Of a stretch of DNA of 14,874 nt, positions 1-8,936 are shown one piece after another. Numbering within the stretch: the stretch's first letter is position 1; the number at the start of each line of letters is the position of its first letter. The DNA lies in contig CAJUGT010000044.1 in assembly GCA_910586435.1 (NCBI GenBank), positions 1 through 14,874 of the forward strand, read 5' to 3'. The notes under the pieces are model-generated. The model saw nothing but the letters and a program-made list of their open reading frames with translations, made no database searches and was not told the DNA's origin. Made by a program: the position numbers and the translations under genes. Source of the stretch: an uncultured Acetatifactor sp. GTDB taxonomy: Bacteria; Bacillota; Clostridia; Lachnospirales; Lachnospiraceae.

Positions 1-97
1 ATTACCGCAAGTGATATTACAAAAGGTCCAGAATACCGCGCCAAATGATATACCTCTTGGCACAGCTTATAAGGCACAAAAAGTTGAGGATTCATAA
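1..97 (+). CDS. Possible C-terminal end of a truncated gene (5' end outside window)
   Basis: The frame beginning at base 2 stays open for 31 codons and ends at TAA 95-97. The residues (…LGTAYKAQKVEDS) look like an ordinary hydrophilic protein tail, but no family is recognisable from so little sequence. The other two frames were not favoured; the frame starting at base 1 has a stop at about base 46. An open stretch of 31 codons can occur by chance, so this is a weak call. It rests on the frame being open from the window edge and on a following non-coding stretch with stem-loop structure. Confidence 0.35.
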   Translation, partial: LPQVILQKVQNTAPNDIPLGTAYKAQKVEDS

Positions 98-166
98 AAG
101 AATGATTTTGGGGGCGTCAAACCAAGTACCTATTCTGTGAAGCTTTCGCAAATTTTCGCAAACACA

Positions 167-262
167 GGCGTCCGGGGCTTTGGGGGTTACGTGACAGCAC
201 AGGAAGGCACCCTTAGACCAAAGGCGTTGCCCGCCGAACGTAACCCCCATGCCACGGACGCC
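167..262. repeat. Long intergenic stem-loop (palindromic element)
   Basis: The left arm at about 167-192 and the right arm at 238-262 are near-perfect reverse complements. The inner 12 bp (TGGGGGTTACGT / ACGTAACCCCCA) match exactly. The outer part (GGCGTCCGGGGC / GCCACGGACGCC) matches with one or two mismatches and one gap. The loop is about 45 nt. No U-tract follows the right arm, so it does not look like a simple intrinsic terminator. It could be a dispersed palindromic repeat or a structured RNA; the sequence alone does not decide. Confidence 0.7.
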
Positions 263-418
263 ATCCCCTGGAGAAACAAAGCATCCGCAAGCCGCTTGGC
301 GCTATCAGGTCTGAACGGTAACGATTTTGTGTTCACTTGTCGGCACCGCAAGGCATTTTCGTGCGCCTTTTACATGAAAAACCCGGGCGGCAATTTTGTT
401 TCTGAAATTTTTTAGCAA

Positions 419-447
419 TTGCATTATTTTCCTGCTAATGTTAAAAT
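419..447 (+). promoter_or_regulatory. Candidate sigma-A promoter for the membrane protein gene
   Basis: A -35-like TTGCAT (419-424) and a -10-like TAAAAT (442-447) are separated by exactly 17 bp. They lie about 45 bp upstream of the start codon at 491, in AT-rich sequence. The transcript would start near 454 and carry a short leader with the ribosome site AAGGAGAG (477-484). Confidence 0.45.
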
Positions 448-490
448 AATGATGTTTCTCATTTTATTGTGTTGACAAGGAGAGTTCAAT

Positions 491-2131
491 ATGTTATCCA
501 AATACAAAAGGAAATGGATTCCCATGCTTTTGGCTTTTTTGTTGAGCGTATTTCATGTCAGTGGCCGGCAGTTCAGTATCAAATACGGAACCGCCCTTTA
601 TTTGTTTCCATTCATGCAAAACAGAGAGATGCTAACTGCGTTTCAGTGTGTCATTGCGGTTCTGATGGAATGGATACTTCTCAGCATCGCGTTCTATGCC
701 GCTTTTGAACTGCTGGAACGGATGAACCGTTGGGACAGGGCAGGCGCTCTGGGGACTCTCAACAGGGAACATGGGCATTTGTGGCTGTGTGCGGCAATTA
801 TATTATATGTGGTCTATCTTCTGTATCTTCTTGGCTGTTACCCCGGTTTCTATTGTTATGATATGGGCAACCAGCTTCCCCAGGTGATGTATCCGGAAGT
901 CCCCTATGATGCCCATCATCCACTTCTGCATACCATCATTGGAGGCGGCCTTATCACTTTGGGGTATCGCCTGTACAGTGTGGATCTGACCTTCGGCATT
1001 TTCCTCTATCATGCGGCCCAGATGGGGATTTGCGCTGTATGTTTTGGGTATGCTGTCCGTTTTGCGTACCGCATTAGCTGTAAACGGTTTATTGTGGTTT
1101 TGTCCATGCTTTTTTATCTGCTATGTCCTCCCATTGTTATCTTTGCCATGACCACCACCAAGGATGTGTCCTGTTACGCCATTTTTCTGGTGGCATGCCT
1201 CAAGGAATATGAACTCTGCCAATCCCTGGGGGAAGGGAAGGAAATAAAGCGGTCACAATGGCTTTGGACGGGCAGTTTGCTGGTTTTGGCCTGTTTGCTT
1301 CGCAAAAACAATATCTATGCCCTTCTGGTATTTGCGGTGATTCAAATCATACTTTTCAGAAAACAGCTGCGCAGACTGATTCTGTTTTATCTGTGTACAT
1401 TGGTTCTCTATTTCAGTGTTCAAAATGGTGTGATTCTATGTCTGAATGCGGAAAAAAGCAGTATTACAGAGGCATTAAGCGTTCCTTTTCAGCAAATGGC
1501 AAGGGTATATGCTGATTATGGAGAGGATGGGTTTTCCCAGGAGGAGCTGCGTCTTCTCTACGATGCCATAGAGCCTTCCATGCTGGAGACTTATGACCCT
1601 ATGATTTCCGATTCTGTGAAGTATGCGTTTTGGCGTCACTGGGACAACATTATGGCTAAAAAAGCGGATTACCTGTCTCTTTGGCTTAGAAAGGGAGTGG
1701 AATATCCCATGTGTTATCTGCTGTCCTTTGGGGAGAACACTTATCAGGCATGGTATCCCTGGACCGAACTCATGGACACCCATAAATACAGATATTTTGA
1801 CTTCACTGAACTGATGGCAGAATATGCCCGTCCGAAATGTCTGCCGCTCTATGATTTTTTTATGGGGATTCTTCAAAGGGAATATATCCATGTTCCCCTT
1901 CTGCGCATGGCTTTTTCCATAGGCGCAATGTTCTGGTTTCTGCTGATAACTCTTTTTTATGGGCTCTGGCAGAGAAGCCGTCCCGCAATTGCCATGCTGC
2001 TGGTGCTTCTGGTCTGCGTCACCTGCATGTTTGGGCCAGTGTCGGATTTAAGATATTATTTGATTTTGTTTTACCTGTTCCCTGTGGAAATTGCGCTGCT
2101 GTTTCGGCCCCGAGGGGAAAAATGTGGTTGA
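491..2131 (+). CDS. Multi-spanning membrane protein, DUF6020-like (possible GT-C-type glycosyltransferase)
   Basis: This 546-aa integral membrane protein starts at ATG 491, six bases after AAGGAGAG. About 10-12 hydrophobic segments are visible, including roughly residues 11-28, 48-75, 97-117, 168-191, 200-220, 258-290 and 296-318, plus three more near the C-terminus after a large extracytoplasmic stretch at about 325-460. Motifs in the N-terminal half resemble clostridial DUF6020-type proteins: PGFYCYDMGNQ (118-128) with an acidic residue in the first large loop, HHPLLHT (142-148), TTKD (222-225) and LRKNN (270-274). The C-terminus has GPVSDLRYYLILFYLFP. Many-TM layout with an acidic first loop suggests a lipid-linked sugar transferase of the GT-C class, but this is inference and no substrate can be named. 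It stands alone under its own promoter, upstream of a glycosidase gene with a separate promoter. Confidence 0.85.
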   Translation: MLSKYKRKWIPMLLAFLLSVFHVSGRQFSIKYGTALYLFPFMQNREMLTAFQCVIAVLMEWILLSIAFYAAFELLERMNRWDRAGALGTLNREHGHLWLCAAIILYVVYLLYLLGCYPGFYCYDMGNQLPQVMYPEVPYDAHHPLLHTIIGGGLITLGYRLYSVDLTFGIFLYHAAQMGICAVCFGYAVRFAYRISCKRFIVVLSMLFYLLCPPIVIFAMTTTKDVSCYAIFLVACLKEYELCQSLGEGKEIKRSQWLWTGSLLVLACLLRKNNIYALLVFAVIQIILFRKQLRRLILFYLCTLVLYFSVQNGVILCLNAEKSSITEALSVPFQQMARVYADYGEDGFSQEELRLLYDAIEPSMLETYDPMISDSVKYAFWRHWDNIMAKKADYLSLWLRKGVEYPMCYLLSFGENTYQAWYPWTELMDTHKYRYFDFTELMAEYARPKCLPLYDFFMGILQREYIHVPLLRMAFSIGAMFWFLLITLFYGLWQRSRPAIAMLLVLLVCVTCMFGPVSDLRYYLILFYLFPVEIALLFRPRGEKCG

Positions 2132-2159
2132 TTCTGAGCTTTCGTTTTGTGCTGATATC

Positions 2160-2168
2160 TGATATAAT
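2160..2168 (+). promoter_or_regulatory. Candidate extended -10 promoter for the GH127 gene
   Basis: TGATATAAT gives a perfect TATAAT (2163-2168) preceded by the TGn extension (2160-2162). The -35 region is poor (TTCGTT near 2141, 16 bp away), as is usual for extended -10 promoters. It lies 30 bp after the upstream stop codon and about 115 bp before the ATG at 2284. The glycosidase would therefore have a leader of about 110 nt. Confidence 0.5.
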
Positions 2169-2283
2169 GTTGACATAAAAGGGTAGAATCAAATGCCCTG
2201 ATGAGAATTGGTTAAGTGTGCCAGTGGCCAGACAATCTGTGCGGAACAGGTGGATAAAGGGAATGGCGGAACAGGAGGAAAGG

Positions 2284-4557
2284 ATGGAAGCATTAAAGCA
2301 GGAAAGATGCAGTAAACCGTTGGATTTAAAATGTTTACGCATTACGGATGATTTTTGGGGAAGGGAACAGGAGTTAGTGAGGACGGAAGTGATTCCTTAC
2401 CAATGGGAAGCATTGAATGACCGCATTCCGGAGGCGGCGCCCAGTTATTGTATGCGCAATTTCAAAGTGGCAGGACGTCTGATGAGGGAACAGAGACAGC
2501 AGGGAGACAAATTTAAGGCGCCGGCGTATACATACCGGGGATTCCAGGCGCTTCCGGAAGACCCCCAAAATCCTGAGCCGGATAAATTTTATGGGTTTGT
2601 ATTTCAGGACAGCGATTTTGCCAAATGGGTTGAGGCAGTGGCATATTCTCTGGCAAATCACCCGGACCCAGAGTTGGAAAAGGTGGCTGATGAAGCGATA
2701 GAAACTGTCTGCGCAGCCCAGGCGGAAAATGGGTATCTGGATACTTACTATATCATTAACGGAATGGACCGTATTTTTACGAACCTTCGTGACCATCATG
2801 AGCTGTACTGTTTCGGGCATCTGGCGGAAGGCGCAATAGCGTATTATCAGGCCACGGGCAAGGAGAAACTGCTGGAAGCAGTAAAGAAATACGCTGATTT
2901 TCTGTGTGATAAATTCGGTCAGGAAGAGGGGAAGTGTAAGGGCTATCCGGGGCATGAAATTGCGGAGATGGCATTGGCCAGATTGTATGAGCTTACCGGC
3001 GAGGAGAAGTATCTGCGTCTGGGGAAATTTTTCCTGGATATGCGGGGCAAAAAACCATATTATTTCGACCAGGAGGAAGAAGAAAGGGCACAATATGAAG
3101 GAAGGCCATATAAGAAGCCGGGCGAGGGAATTCGCTTTCACTATCATCAGGCCCATTTGCCGGTAAGAGAGCAATCGGAAGCAGTGGGGCATGCGGTGCG
3201 GGCAGTGTATTTATACAGTGGAATGGCGGATGTGGCAAGACTGACCGGGGACCAGGCGCTGGCTGACGCCTGCGGACGGTTATGGGAAAGTATAGTGAGG
3301 GAAAAGCTGTACATTACGGGAGGCATTGGCGGCACACATTTGGGAGAGGCTTTCTCTTTTCCTTTTGATTTGCCCAATGATACGGCGTATTCTGAAACCT
3401 GTGCCGCAATAGGCCTTGCGTTTTTCGCGCGCAGGATGTTGCTGCTGCGGGCGGACAGCCAATATGGGGATGTCATGGAACAGGCCTTGTATAACACAGT
3501 GCTGGCAGGAATGGCTCTGGACGGAAAGAGCTTTTTCTATGTGAATCCTTTGGAAGTGGTTCCGGAGGCATGCAAGAGGGATGAAAGGAAGCATCATGTA
3601 AAGCCGGTGCGTCAGAAGTGGTTTGGCTGTGCCTGCTGCCCGCCTAATATTGCCAGAATCGTAAGCTCTGTGGGCACTTATATCTTTACACAGAATGAAA
3701 ATACATTATATACACATTTGTATGTGGGAAGCAGCATTCAGACAAAGCTGGGCGGGGCCAACATGGAGATTGGACTGGAAAGCGAGTTCCCCTGGGATGG
3801 CAGGGTGAAAATGCGCCTCAGCCATATAGAGAAAGAGGGAGAAGCGGCATGTGATGCCATATTGGCCTTCCGCCTGCCGGGCTGGTGCAAATCTGCGGAA
3901 GCACAGATACGCAGACCATACAAAAGTGGGAACGGGCAAAATGGCGGTGAACTGCGTACTCTGGCAGGCTGGTCCATAAGAAGGGAAAAGGATGGTACTG
4001 TCCAAATAAAATCGGCAGCAGTGACCGGCGGTGAAAATTGCAATGAGTTTACAACAGAAACTCTGAAATTCTGGATAGAGCAGGGGTATCTGTACCTTTC
4101 AGGCAGCTGGCAGGAAGGGGATGAAATCCTTTTGAATTATCCAATGGAGACACGCTGCCTGAGCGCTGATACAAGGGTGCGGGAGAATAGGGGTAAAGTG
4201 GCCTTTACCAGAGGCCCCATTGCGTATTGTATGGAAGAAGCGGACAATGGAGCGGAATTGGGGCTTCTGCGTGTGGATATGAAGAAAATGCGCCCTGATG
4301 GGGGGCAAAATGAACAGGAAGAATTCCAAAAGGACACCGGATTCCAGGGCGGGATGGTGGAAAAAAGCACCGCTTTGGGGCATGAAATGCGGATATTGAA
4401 ACTACCAGGATTTCGGCAGAATGCCATGACCTTTGATAACAGCCTGTATGGGGAGTATGCGCCGGCGCAGGAACAAGAGGCCACACTGACATTTGTTCCT
4501 TATTATGTATGGAACAACCGGGGAGAAGGGGAAATGGCGGTATGGGTAAGGACTTGA
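2284..4557 (+). CDS. Beta-L-arabinofuranosidase, glycoside hydrolase family 127
   Basis: This is a 757-aa enzyme expected to release L-arabinofuranose from plant glycoproteins or arabinan fragments. No signal peptide is visible, so it is cytoplasmic and would act on imported oligosaccharides. The GH127 zinc/thiolate active site is complete. E355 in GGTHLGEAF fits the acid/base. E371 and C373 in YSETCA, with C451 and C452 in GCACCPPN, fit the zinc ligands, C451 being the nucleophile. Spacings match Bifidobacterium HypBA1 (E322, E338, C340, C417, C418) to within one residue. GYLDTYY, typical of the (alpha/alpha)6 barrel, is also present. The start at ATG 2284 is chosen because AGGAGG (2273-2278) sits 5 nt upstream; in-frame alternatives at 2218 (GTG) and 2263 lack properly spaced sites. 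It is longer than typical members (about 650 aa), with extra sequence in the C-terminal beta-domains. No arabinose transporter or regulator lies in the window. Confidence 0.93.
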   Translation: MEALKQERCSKPLDLKCLRITDDFWGREQELVRTEVIPYQWEALNDRIPEAAPSYCMRNFKVAGRLMREQRQQGDKFKAPAYTYRGFQALPEDPQNPEPDKFYGFVFQDSDFAKWVEAVAYSLANHPDPELEKVADEAIETVCAAQAENGYLDTYYIINGMDRIFTNLRDHHELYCFGHLAEGAIAYYQATGKEKLLEAVKKYADFLCDKFGQEEGKCKGYPGHEIAEMALARLYELTGEEKYLRLGKFFLDMRGKKPYYFDQEEEERAQYEGRPYKKPGEGIRFHYHQAHLPVREQSEAVGHAVRAVYLYSGMADVARLTGDQALADACGRLWESIVREKLYITGGIGGTHLGEAFSFPFDLPNDTAYSETCAAIGLAFFARRMLLLRADSQYGDVMEQALYNTVLAGMALDGKSFFYVNPLEVVPEACKRDERKHHVKPVRQKWFGCACCPPNIARIVSSVGTYIFTQNENTLYTHLYVGSSIQTKLGGANMEIGLESEFPWDGRVKMRLSHIEKEGEAACDAILAFRLPGWCKSAEAQIRRPYKSGNGQNGGELRTLAGWSIRREKDGTVQIKSAAVTGGENCNEFTTETLKFWIEQGYLYLSGSWQEGDEILLNYPMETRCLSADTRVRENRGKVAFTRGPIAYCMEEADNGAELGLLRVDMKKMRPDGGQNEQEEFQKDTGFQGGMVEKSTALGHEMRILKLPGFRQNAMTFDNSLYGEYAPAQEQEATLTFVPYYVWNNRGEGEMAVWVRT

Positions 4558-4653
4558 GCTGCTGTTTAACGGGATTTTGCCGGAGTGAGACTGGAAGGCG
4601 GAATGTAGTTTTGTGAGAAAGGCTGAAAGCTGTACGAGGGCAGGGGATTGAGA

Positions 4654-5271
4654 ATGGGAATCTGTTACGTGATAGGGGCAGGAGATAATTATGGACTGGA
4701 TTTTTGGCCGGAAGGCGGGGACTATGTGATTGCGGTGGATGGGGGGTTTGGCGCATTGGAAGAAAAAGGGATACCTGTGGACATGGCCATGGGAGATTTT
4801 GATTCCCTTGGGTATGTGCCGCAGCATCCCAATACAATACTGCTGAATGCGGAAAAAGATGATACGGATATGCTGGCGGCAGTGAAGGAGGGCATAGCAA
4901 GAGGGTATCAGGAGTTTCACATGTATTGCGGAACCGGCGGGCGGATAGAACATACCATTGCCAATGTACAGCTTCTGGCGTGGCTGGCGCAGAATGGAAT
5001 GCGGGGGGGATTGTTTGGAAAGGATTGTGTCATTACTGCGATAACAAACGGAACAATCACCCTTCCGAAACATCTGTCAGGATATGTGTCAGTGTTTTCG
5101 TATACTGAGCGGTCGGAAGGCGTGGACTTAAAGGGGCTGAAATATGAGTTGGACAATGCTGTTCTGACGAATACATATCCCCTTGGGGTGAGCAATGAAT
5201 TCACGGGCGCGGAAAGCAGGATTTCGGTAAAAAACGGGACATTGCTGGTGGTTTACCCTTCTGCGCAATGA
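4654..5271 (+). CDS. thiN: Thiamine pyrophosphokinase
   Basis: This 205-aa cytosolic enzyme transfers pyrophosphate from ATP to thiamine to make thiamine diphosphate. The family motifs are in order: IAVDGG near residues 26-31, GDFDS at 47-51 (metal/nucleotide binding), KDDTD at 68-72, GTGGRIEH at 93-100, and GVSNE at 178-182 in the C-terminal thiamine-binding beta domain. Length is normal. The GGR motif usually continues x-D-H; here it reads GGRIEH, a conservative Asp-to-Glu change. The start at ATG 4654 follows AGGGG (4642-4646) with 7 nt spacing; an in-frame TTG at 4648 is too close to that site. No TPP riboswitch is seen upstream. Common Firmicutes neighbours (rsgA, rpe) are absent; the gene sits between a glycosidase and kptA, all on the plus strand with short gaps and no clear terminator. 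Confidence 0.93.
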   Translation: MGICYVIGAGDNYGLDFWPEGGDYVIAVDGGFGALEEKGIPVDMAMGDFDSLGYVPQHPNTILLNAEKDDTDMLAAVKEGIARGYQEFHMYCGTGGRIEHTIANVQLLAWLAQNGMRGGLFGKDCVITAITNGTITLPKHLSGYVSVFSYTERSEGVDLKGLKYELDNAVLTNTYPLGVSNEFTGAESRISVKNGTLLVVYPSAQ

Positions 5272-5342
5272 GGGCTCGGGGCACGTCAAAGCTCTGCTGC
5301 GGGAGGTAAAGCAGTTTCAATTGAAGCGGAAAGGGCTATAAA

Positions 5343-5888
5343 ATGTTTGAGTATGAAAGGCTTAGCAAGGAAATCTCATATGCTCTGCGCCATGCGCCAT
5401 GGGAGTATGAACTGGAGATGGATGAAGAAGGATGGGTTCCGTTAGGTCAGCTTCTTGACGCGCTGCGCAGGGAGGAGCAATGGGAGAATATCGTCGGGGC
5501 GAATGTGGAAGAGATGATAGCCGAATCCGCAAAAAAGAGATTTGAAATCCGTGAGGGGAGAATCAGGGCTTTTTATGGGCATTCTTTTCCCATGAAGATT
5601 TGGAAGGAAGAGAAAGAACCCCCTGACGTTTTGTATCATGGGACTGCCAGGCGGTTCTTGGAGTCTATTATGGAAAAGGGATTGCAGCCCCAGGAGAGGC
5701 AGTATGTACACTTGTCTCAGGATGTGGAGACTGCGGAAACCGTGGGAAAGCGTCATGATGGGAAACCCTGCATTCTAGTGATTGACGCAAAGAGGGCATG
5801 GGCAGAGGGAATAAAATTTTATTTCGGAAACGAAAAGGTATGGCTGGCGGATTGTGTGCCGGGAAAGTATATTGAACAAATGCTGTGA
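5343..5888 (+). CDS. kptA: RNA 2'-phosphotransferase (Tpt1/KptA family)
   Basis: This 181-aa protein belongs to the family that removes an internal 2'-phosphate from RNA using NAD+, forming ADP-ribose 1'',2''-cyclic phosphate. The catalytic Arg-His-Arg-Arg set appears present: R16-H17 in ALRH, R75 in IRAFYGHS, and R137 in GKRHDGKP. Other family marks are the winged-helix-like N-terminal lobe with GWVPLGQLL (30-38), YHGT (98-101) and HLS (123-125) of the NAD-binding lobe, and the C-terminal WLADCVPGKYI. The start at 5343 is preceded by GGAAAGGG (5328-5334). Bacterial members have no known tRNA-splicing substrate, so the cellular role is uncertain. It lies 66 bp upstream of a DNA methyltransferase gene in the same direction, so co-transcription with the defence-like module is possible. 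Confidence 0.93.
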   Translation: MFEYERLSKEISYALRHAPWEYELEMDEEGWVPLGQLLDALRREEQWENIVGANVEEMIAESAKKRFEIREGRIRAFYGHSFPMKIWKEEKEPPDVLYHGTARRFLESIMEKGLQPQERQYVHLSQDVETAETVGKRHDGKPCILVIDAKRAWAEGIKFYFGNEKVWLADCVPGKYIEQML

Positions 5889-5954
5889 GCGGCGTTCTTG
5901 CGATAAAATGAGGTGTGGTGTGAGTTACAGCGATGGTGTGACATGGGGGTTGGC

Positions 5955-8936
5955 ATGGACAATAATCTGAAAAAGGTTTTTAGGATGCTTGATGTTGACG
6001 AAAGCAATGGTTTGGCAACAGGGGAGGCAGATAAAGACTTATCGGTTTACCAGAAACTTATATTTCATCAGGCAAAACTAAAACTTGGTGTCAGTGCGGT
6101 TTATTTTTTGCGGGATGAAAAAGGGGAAGCCAAAATCCCAGCAATTTATTTTTCCGAAGTAGATTCCTATGACCCGCAGAAAATTGCGGAATTGCATCGT
6201 TTGGCCTGGAATATGGGGCAAGCGCCTTTGTTGTTTGTTGTGACACCGGATAAATTGCTAATTTATAATAATTATGAAGTTCCCAAGAGAATAAATGAAT
6301 CGCTTGATCCGGAAGCCGGACTGATTGAGGAAATCGGATTGGTGAATACATTGGAGACGGAGCGAAGAGCGATATTATGTTATAACAGGACTTTGCTGGA
6401 ATCAGGGGAGTATTGGAGACGAAGCGCCTCCAGATTTGATTGTGGGAATCGGGTGGACAATACATTGCTCTCTAATCTAAAGATAATACGGAAGAATTTG
6501 ATCCATAAGATTCAAAAAAGAACTGGCGCAAGAGAAGATATTAATGTATTGTCTATAGTTCATGGCTTGCTTAGTCGTTCTATCTTAATAAAATATTTGG
6601 AAGAAAGAAAGGACAGTTGCGAACAAACGGTATTTCCAAAGGATTTCTTTGGACAGTTTTTTGAAGGGGCTAAGTCGTATACCGATGTCCTTCAAAGTAA
6701 AGAAGCTACATATCAGTTATTTGATTGTCTGCGAAAAAAGTTTAACGGAGATATGCTTCCATTGGTCAACAATGAAATTGACGTAATTTTGGAAGAGGAT
6801 CTATGGGAGCTGCGTGATTTTTTGCTGGGCAACTGTAGTTTTGGAGACAATCAATATACGTTGTGGCCGTTATATTCCTTTAATGTAATTCCGATACAGT
6901 TAATCAGCAATATTTATGAACTTTTTTTTCATCTGACAGAAAAGGAAGATGATAAAGGGACATATTATACACCGCTGCATTTGGTTGATATGCTGTTAGA
7001 TGAAATATATCCTTGGGAGGGGGAGTATCAGCCGGTTAAGGTATTAGATCCGGCTTGTGGTTCCGGCATATTTCTTGTTGAAATTTACAGGAGAATTGTT
7101 TGTCGATGGATGAGGAACAATAACGCAAAAAGTGTTACGAACGCACAATTAAAACAATTGTTAGAAGACAGCATCTATGGAATAGATTGGAATGAGGAGG
7201 CTGTTCGGGTGGCATCCTTTAGTTTAAGCCTGGCTATGTGTGATTTCCTTGAACAGCGAAATATTTGGGAGCAACTGCGATTTCCGAAATTGAAAGACAA
7301 AAATTTGATTGTGAGTGATTTCTTTGAGGAGGAAATTTTTGAACCAAGAAGTTTTGAGTTGATTATCGGTAATCCGCCATGGCAGAGTAAATTGACGGAA
7401 CCAGCGAGGGAATACTTGAACAAGGGTGGAAAAGTTATTGGTGATAAACAGATTGCCCAGGCGTTTGCCTGGAAGTGTGGAGATTTGTGTGCTGATATGG
7501 GAATTGTTTGTCTGTTGATGCCCAGCAAAGGTTTTTTGTTTAACAGATCATCAAAAAACAAAGTATTCAGGAATGATTTTTTCAAGGAAAATACGGTCCA
7601 CACAGTTATAAATTTCTCAGCATACAGGAAAACATTGTTTGCGCATGGAACAGGGCCAGCTGTTGGGATTATCTATAAGCCAGGTGGTTCCAGAGAGAAG
7701 AGCGCTGTTCTGTATTGTACTCCGAAACCTGAGTATACAGTAGAAGATTCGTGGAAATTTGTGATAGAACCCAATGACATTTGTCTGATACCATCGGACA
7801 TTGTGAATGAGGATACCATATGGAAAATTGCTATGTGGGGTGGTCCAAGGGATTATGAAATTATCAGTAAAATGCAGGGCTCGTTTTGTACATTGAAGGA
7901 ATTTATGCAAGAATATGGTATGAGCAGCGCAGAGGGGTATAAGAGGGGGAACAGGACAAAGCAATGTAAGGACTTTGTAGGATACCCGATTGTCACAGCA
8001 AGAGAACTGAAATCATTTTACCAAAAGGAAAATGAACTTGACAGAGTGGATTTTATAGATTATGAATGTGTGGTAAAAAAGAAAAGGGAGATTTTTGAAC
8101 CGCCTCACCTGGTAATAAAACAGAGCCATAAAGGAGCCAGGTTTCTGGCAGCTCTACTGGATTACAAGGCTGTATTTAATCACAGTATTTTGGGTATTCA
8201 TGGAGACAGTGAAAAGCTGAAATATTTGTGCTTGATAATTAATTCTAAAGTCTTCACATACTATCATTTGATGACAAATCGTAAATGGATGGTAGAGCGT
8301 GATGAATTGGAAGCGGGGGATATATGGGATATGCCAATTCCCGTTCCGGCTGTTTCGCAACTGAGACAGGCAGTGGAACTCTTCGACAGGCTAAAAGAGA
8401 ATAAGTGTACTTTGGAAGAGATGGATAAATTTGTATATTCGGTATATGGACTGTACGATCATGAGATGACACTTATCAATGATGCTGTGGACTATATATA
8501 TGATTATTATCATGCTCGAGGAAAATCGAAAGGATTTTATCCTCCTGCTCTATGCGATTATCATTTTTATTTGGATACGTTTTGTGAGGTACTGGAAAAT
8601 TCTTTTGGAAATAAAGTTATTATGGGAAGTATTTTTTTTGTTGGAGAAGCACCCTTAACCATATTGAAATTAAAAATGGAAGGAGAATGTGTTGGCACAA
8701 AAATGATACATATGAAGAATCAAGAATTGATTTCCATGCTGGAAGAGTTGGATAGAAATTTGAAGGAAGAACGACAGAATGTTTTTATACGAAGAAATGT
8801 AAGAATATACAAAAAGGATTCCATTTACATTATCAAGCCAATTCAGCTGAAGTATTGGAATTATTCCGCCGCATGCCGGGATGCGGATGATATTTTTCGT
8901 GATATTATGAAAACCTGGAGGAAAATAGATGAGTAG
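5955..8936 (+). CDS. N6-adenine DNA methyltransferase of a restriction-modification-like system (Eco57I/type IIG-like)
   Basis: This 993-aa cytosolic protein should transfer methyl groups from S-adenosylmethionine to adenine in DNA. An N-terminal domain (about 1-330) resembles the region preceding the methylase in Eco57I-like proteins, with IPAIYFSEVD (61-70) and PLLFVVTPDKLLIY (91-104), but no clear PD-(D/E)xK catalytic set is seen there. The methylase core has TYYTPLHLVDM ahead of motif I LDPACGSG (364-371) and motif IV NPPW (473-476). The C-terminal third (HLVIKQSHKG, INSKVFTYYHL, DIWDMPIP) fits a TaqI-like target-recognition domain, followed by an YSVYGL segment. ATG 5955 is preferred, with GGGGGT (5945-5950) just upstream; in-frame GTG 5913 and ATG 5943 lack sites. 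It overlaps the next gene by 8 bp. Base composition is more AT-rich than the genes to its left, suggesting acquisition. DNA specificity cannot be read from the sequence. Confidence 0.88.
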   Translation: MDNNLKKVFRMLDVDESNGLATGEADKDLSVYQKLIFHQAKLKLGVSAVYFLRDEKGEAKIPAIYFSEVDSYDPQKIAELHRLAWNMGQAPLLFVVTPDKLLIYNNYEVPKRINESLDPEAGLIEEIGLVNTLETERRAILCYNRTLLESGEYWRRSASRFDCGNRVDNTLLSNLKIIRKNLIHKIQKRTGAREDINVLSIVHGLLSRSILIKYLEERKDSCEQTVFPKDFFGQFFEGAKSYTDVLQSKEATYQLFDCLRKKFNGDMLPLVNNEIDVILEEDLWELRDFLLGNCSFGDNQYTLWPLYSFNVIPIQLISNIYELFFHLTEKEDDKGTYYTPLHLVDMLLDEIYPWEGEYQPVKVLDPACGSGIFLVEIYRRIVCRWMRNNNAKSVTNAQLKQLLEDSIYGIDWNEEAVRVASFSLSLAMCDFLEQRNIWEQLRFPKLKDKNLIVSDFFEEEIFEPRSFELIIGNPPWQSKLTEPAREYLNKGGKVIGDKQIAQAFAWKCGDLCADMGIVCLLMPSKGFLFNRSSKNKVFRNDFFKENTVHTVINFSAYRKTLFAHGTGPAVGIIYKPGGSREKSAVLYCTPKPEYTVEDSWKFVIEPNDICLIPSDIVNEDTIWKIAMWGGPRDYEIISKMQGSFCTLKEFMQEYGMSSAEGYKRGNRTKQCKDFVGYPIVTARELKSFYQKENELDRVDFIDYECVVKKKREIFEPPHLVIKQSHKGARFLAALLDYKAVFNHSILGIHGDSEKLKYLCLIINSKVFTYYHLMTNRKWMVERDELEAGDIWDMPIPVPAVSQLRQAVELFDRLKENKCTLEEMDKFVYSVYGLYDHEMTLINDAVDYIYDYYHARGKSKGFYPPALCDYHFYLDTFCEVLENSFGNKVIMGSIFFVGEAPLTILKLKMEGECVGTKMIHMKNQELISMLEELDRNLKEERQNVFIRRNVRIYKKDSIYIIKPIQLKYWNYSAACRDADDIFRDIMKTWRKIDE

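Larger units (their letters stand above)
98..490. other. Intergenic region, about 390 bp, with stem-loop element and promoter
   Basis: No convincing gene is seen here. A 92-codon open frame starting near base 137 has no ribosome site and runs through a long stem-loop, so it is not called. The region holds a short direct repeat (TTTCGCAAA at 144-152 and again at 154-162), the palindromic element at 167-262, and a promoter-like pair at 419-447 before the membrane protein gene. Confidence 0.6.

Noticed and set aside
137..415. 92-codon gene in the left intergenic region
   Set aside because: No ribosome site, a start without context, and the frame passes through both arms of a long stem-loop.
4558..4653. 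TPP riboswitch upstream of thiN
   Set aside because: The 96-bp gap is too short and lacks the conserved thi-box segments.
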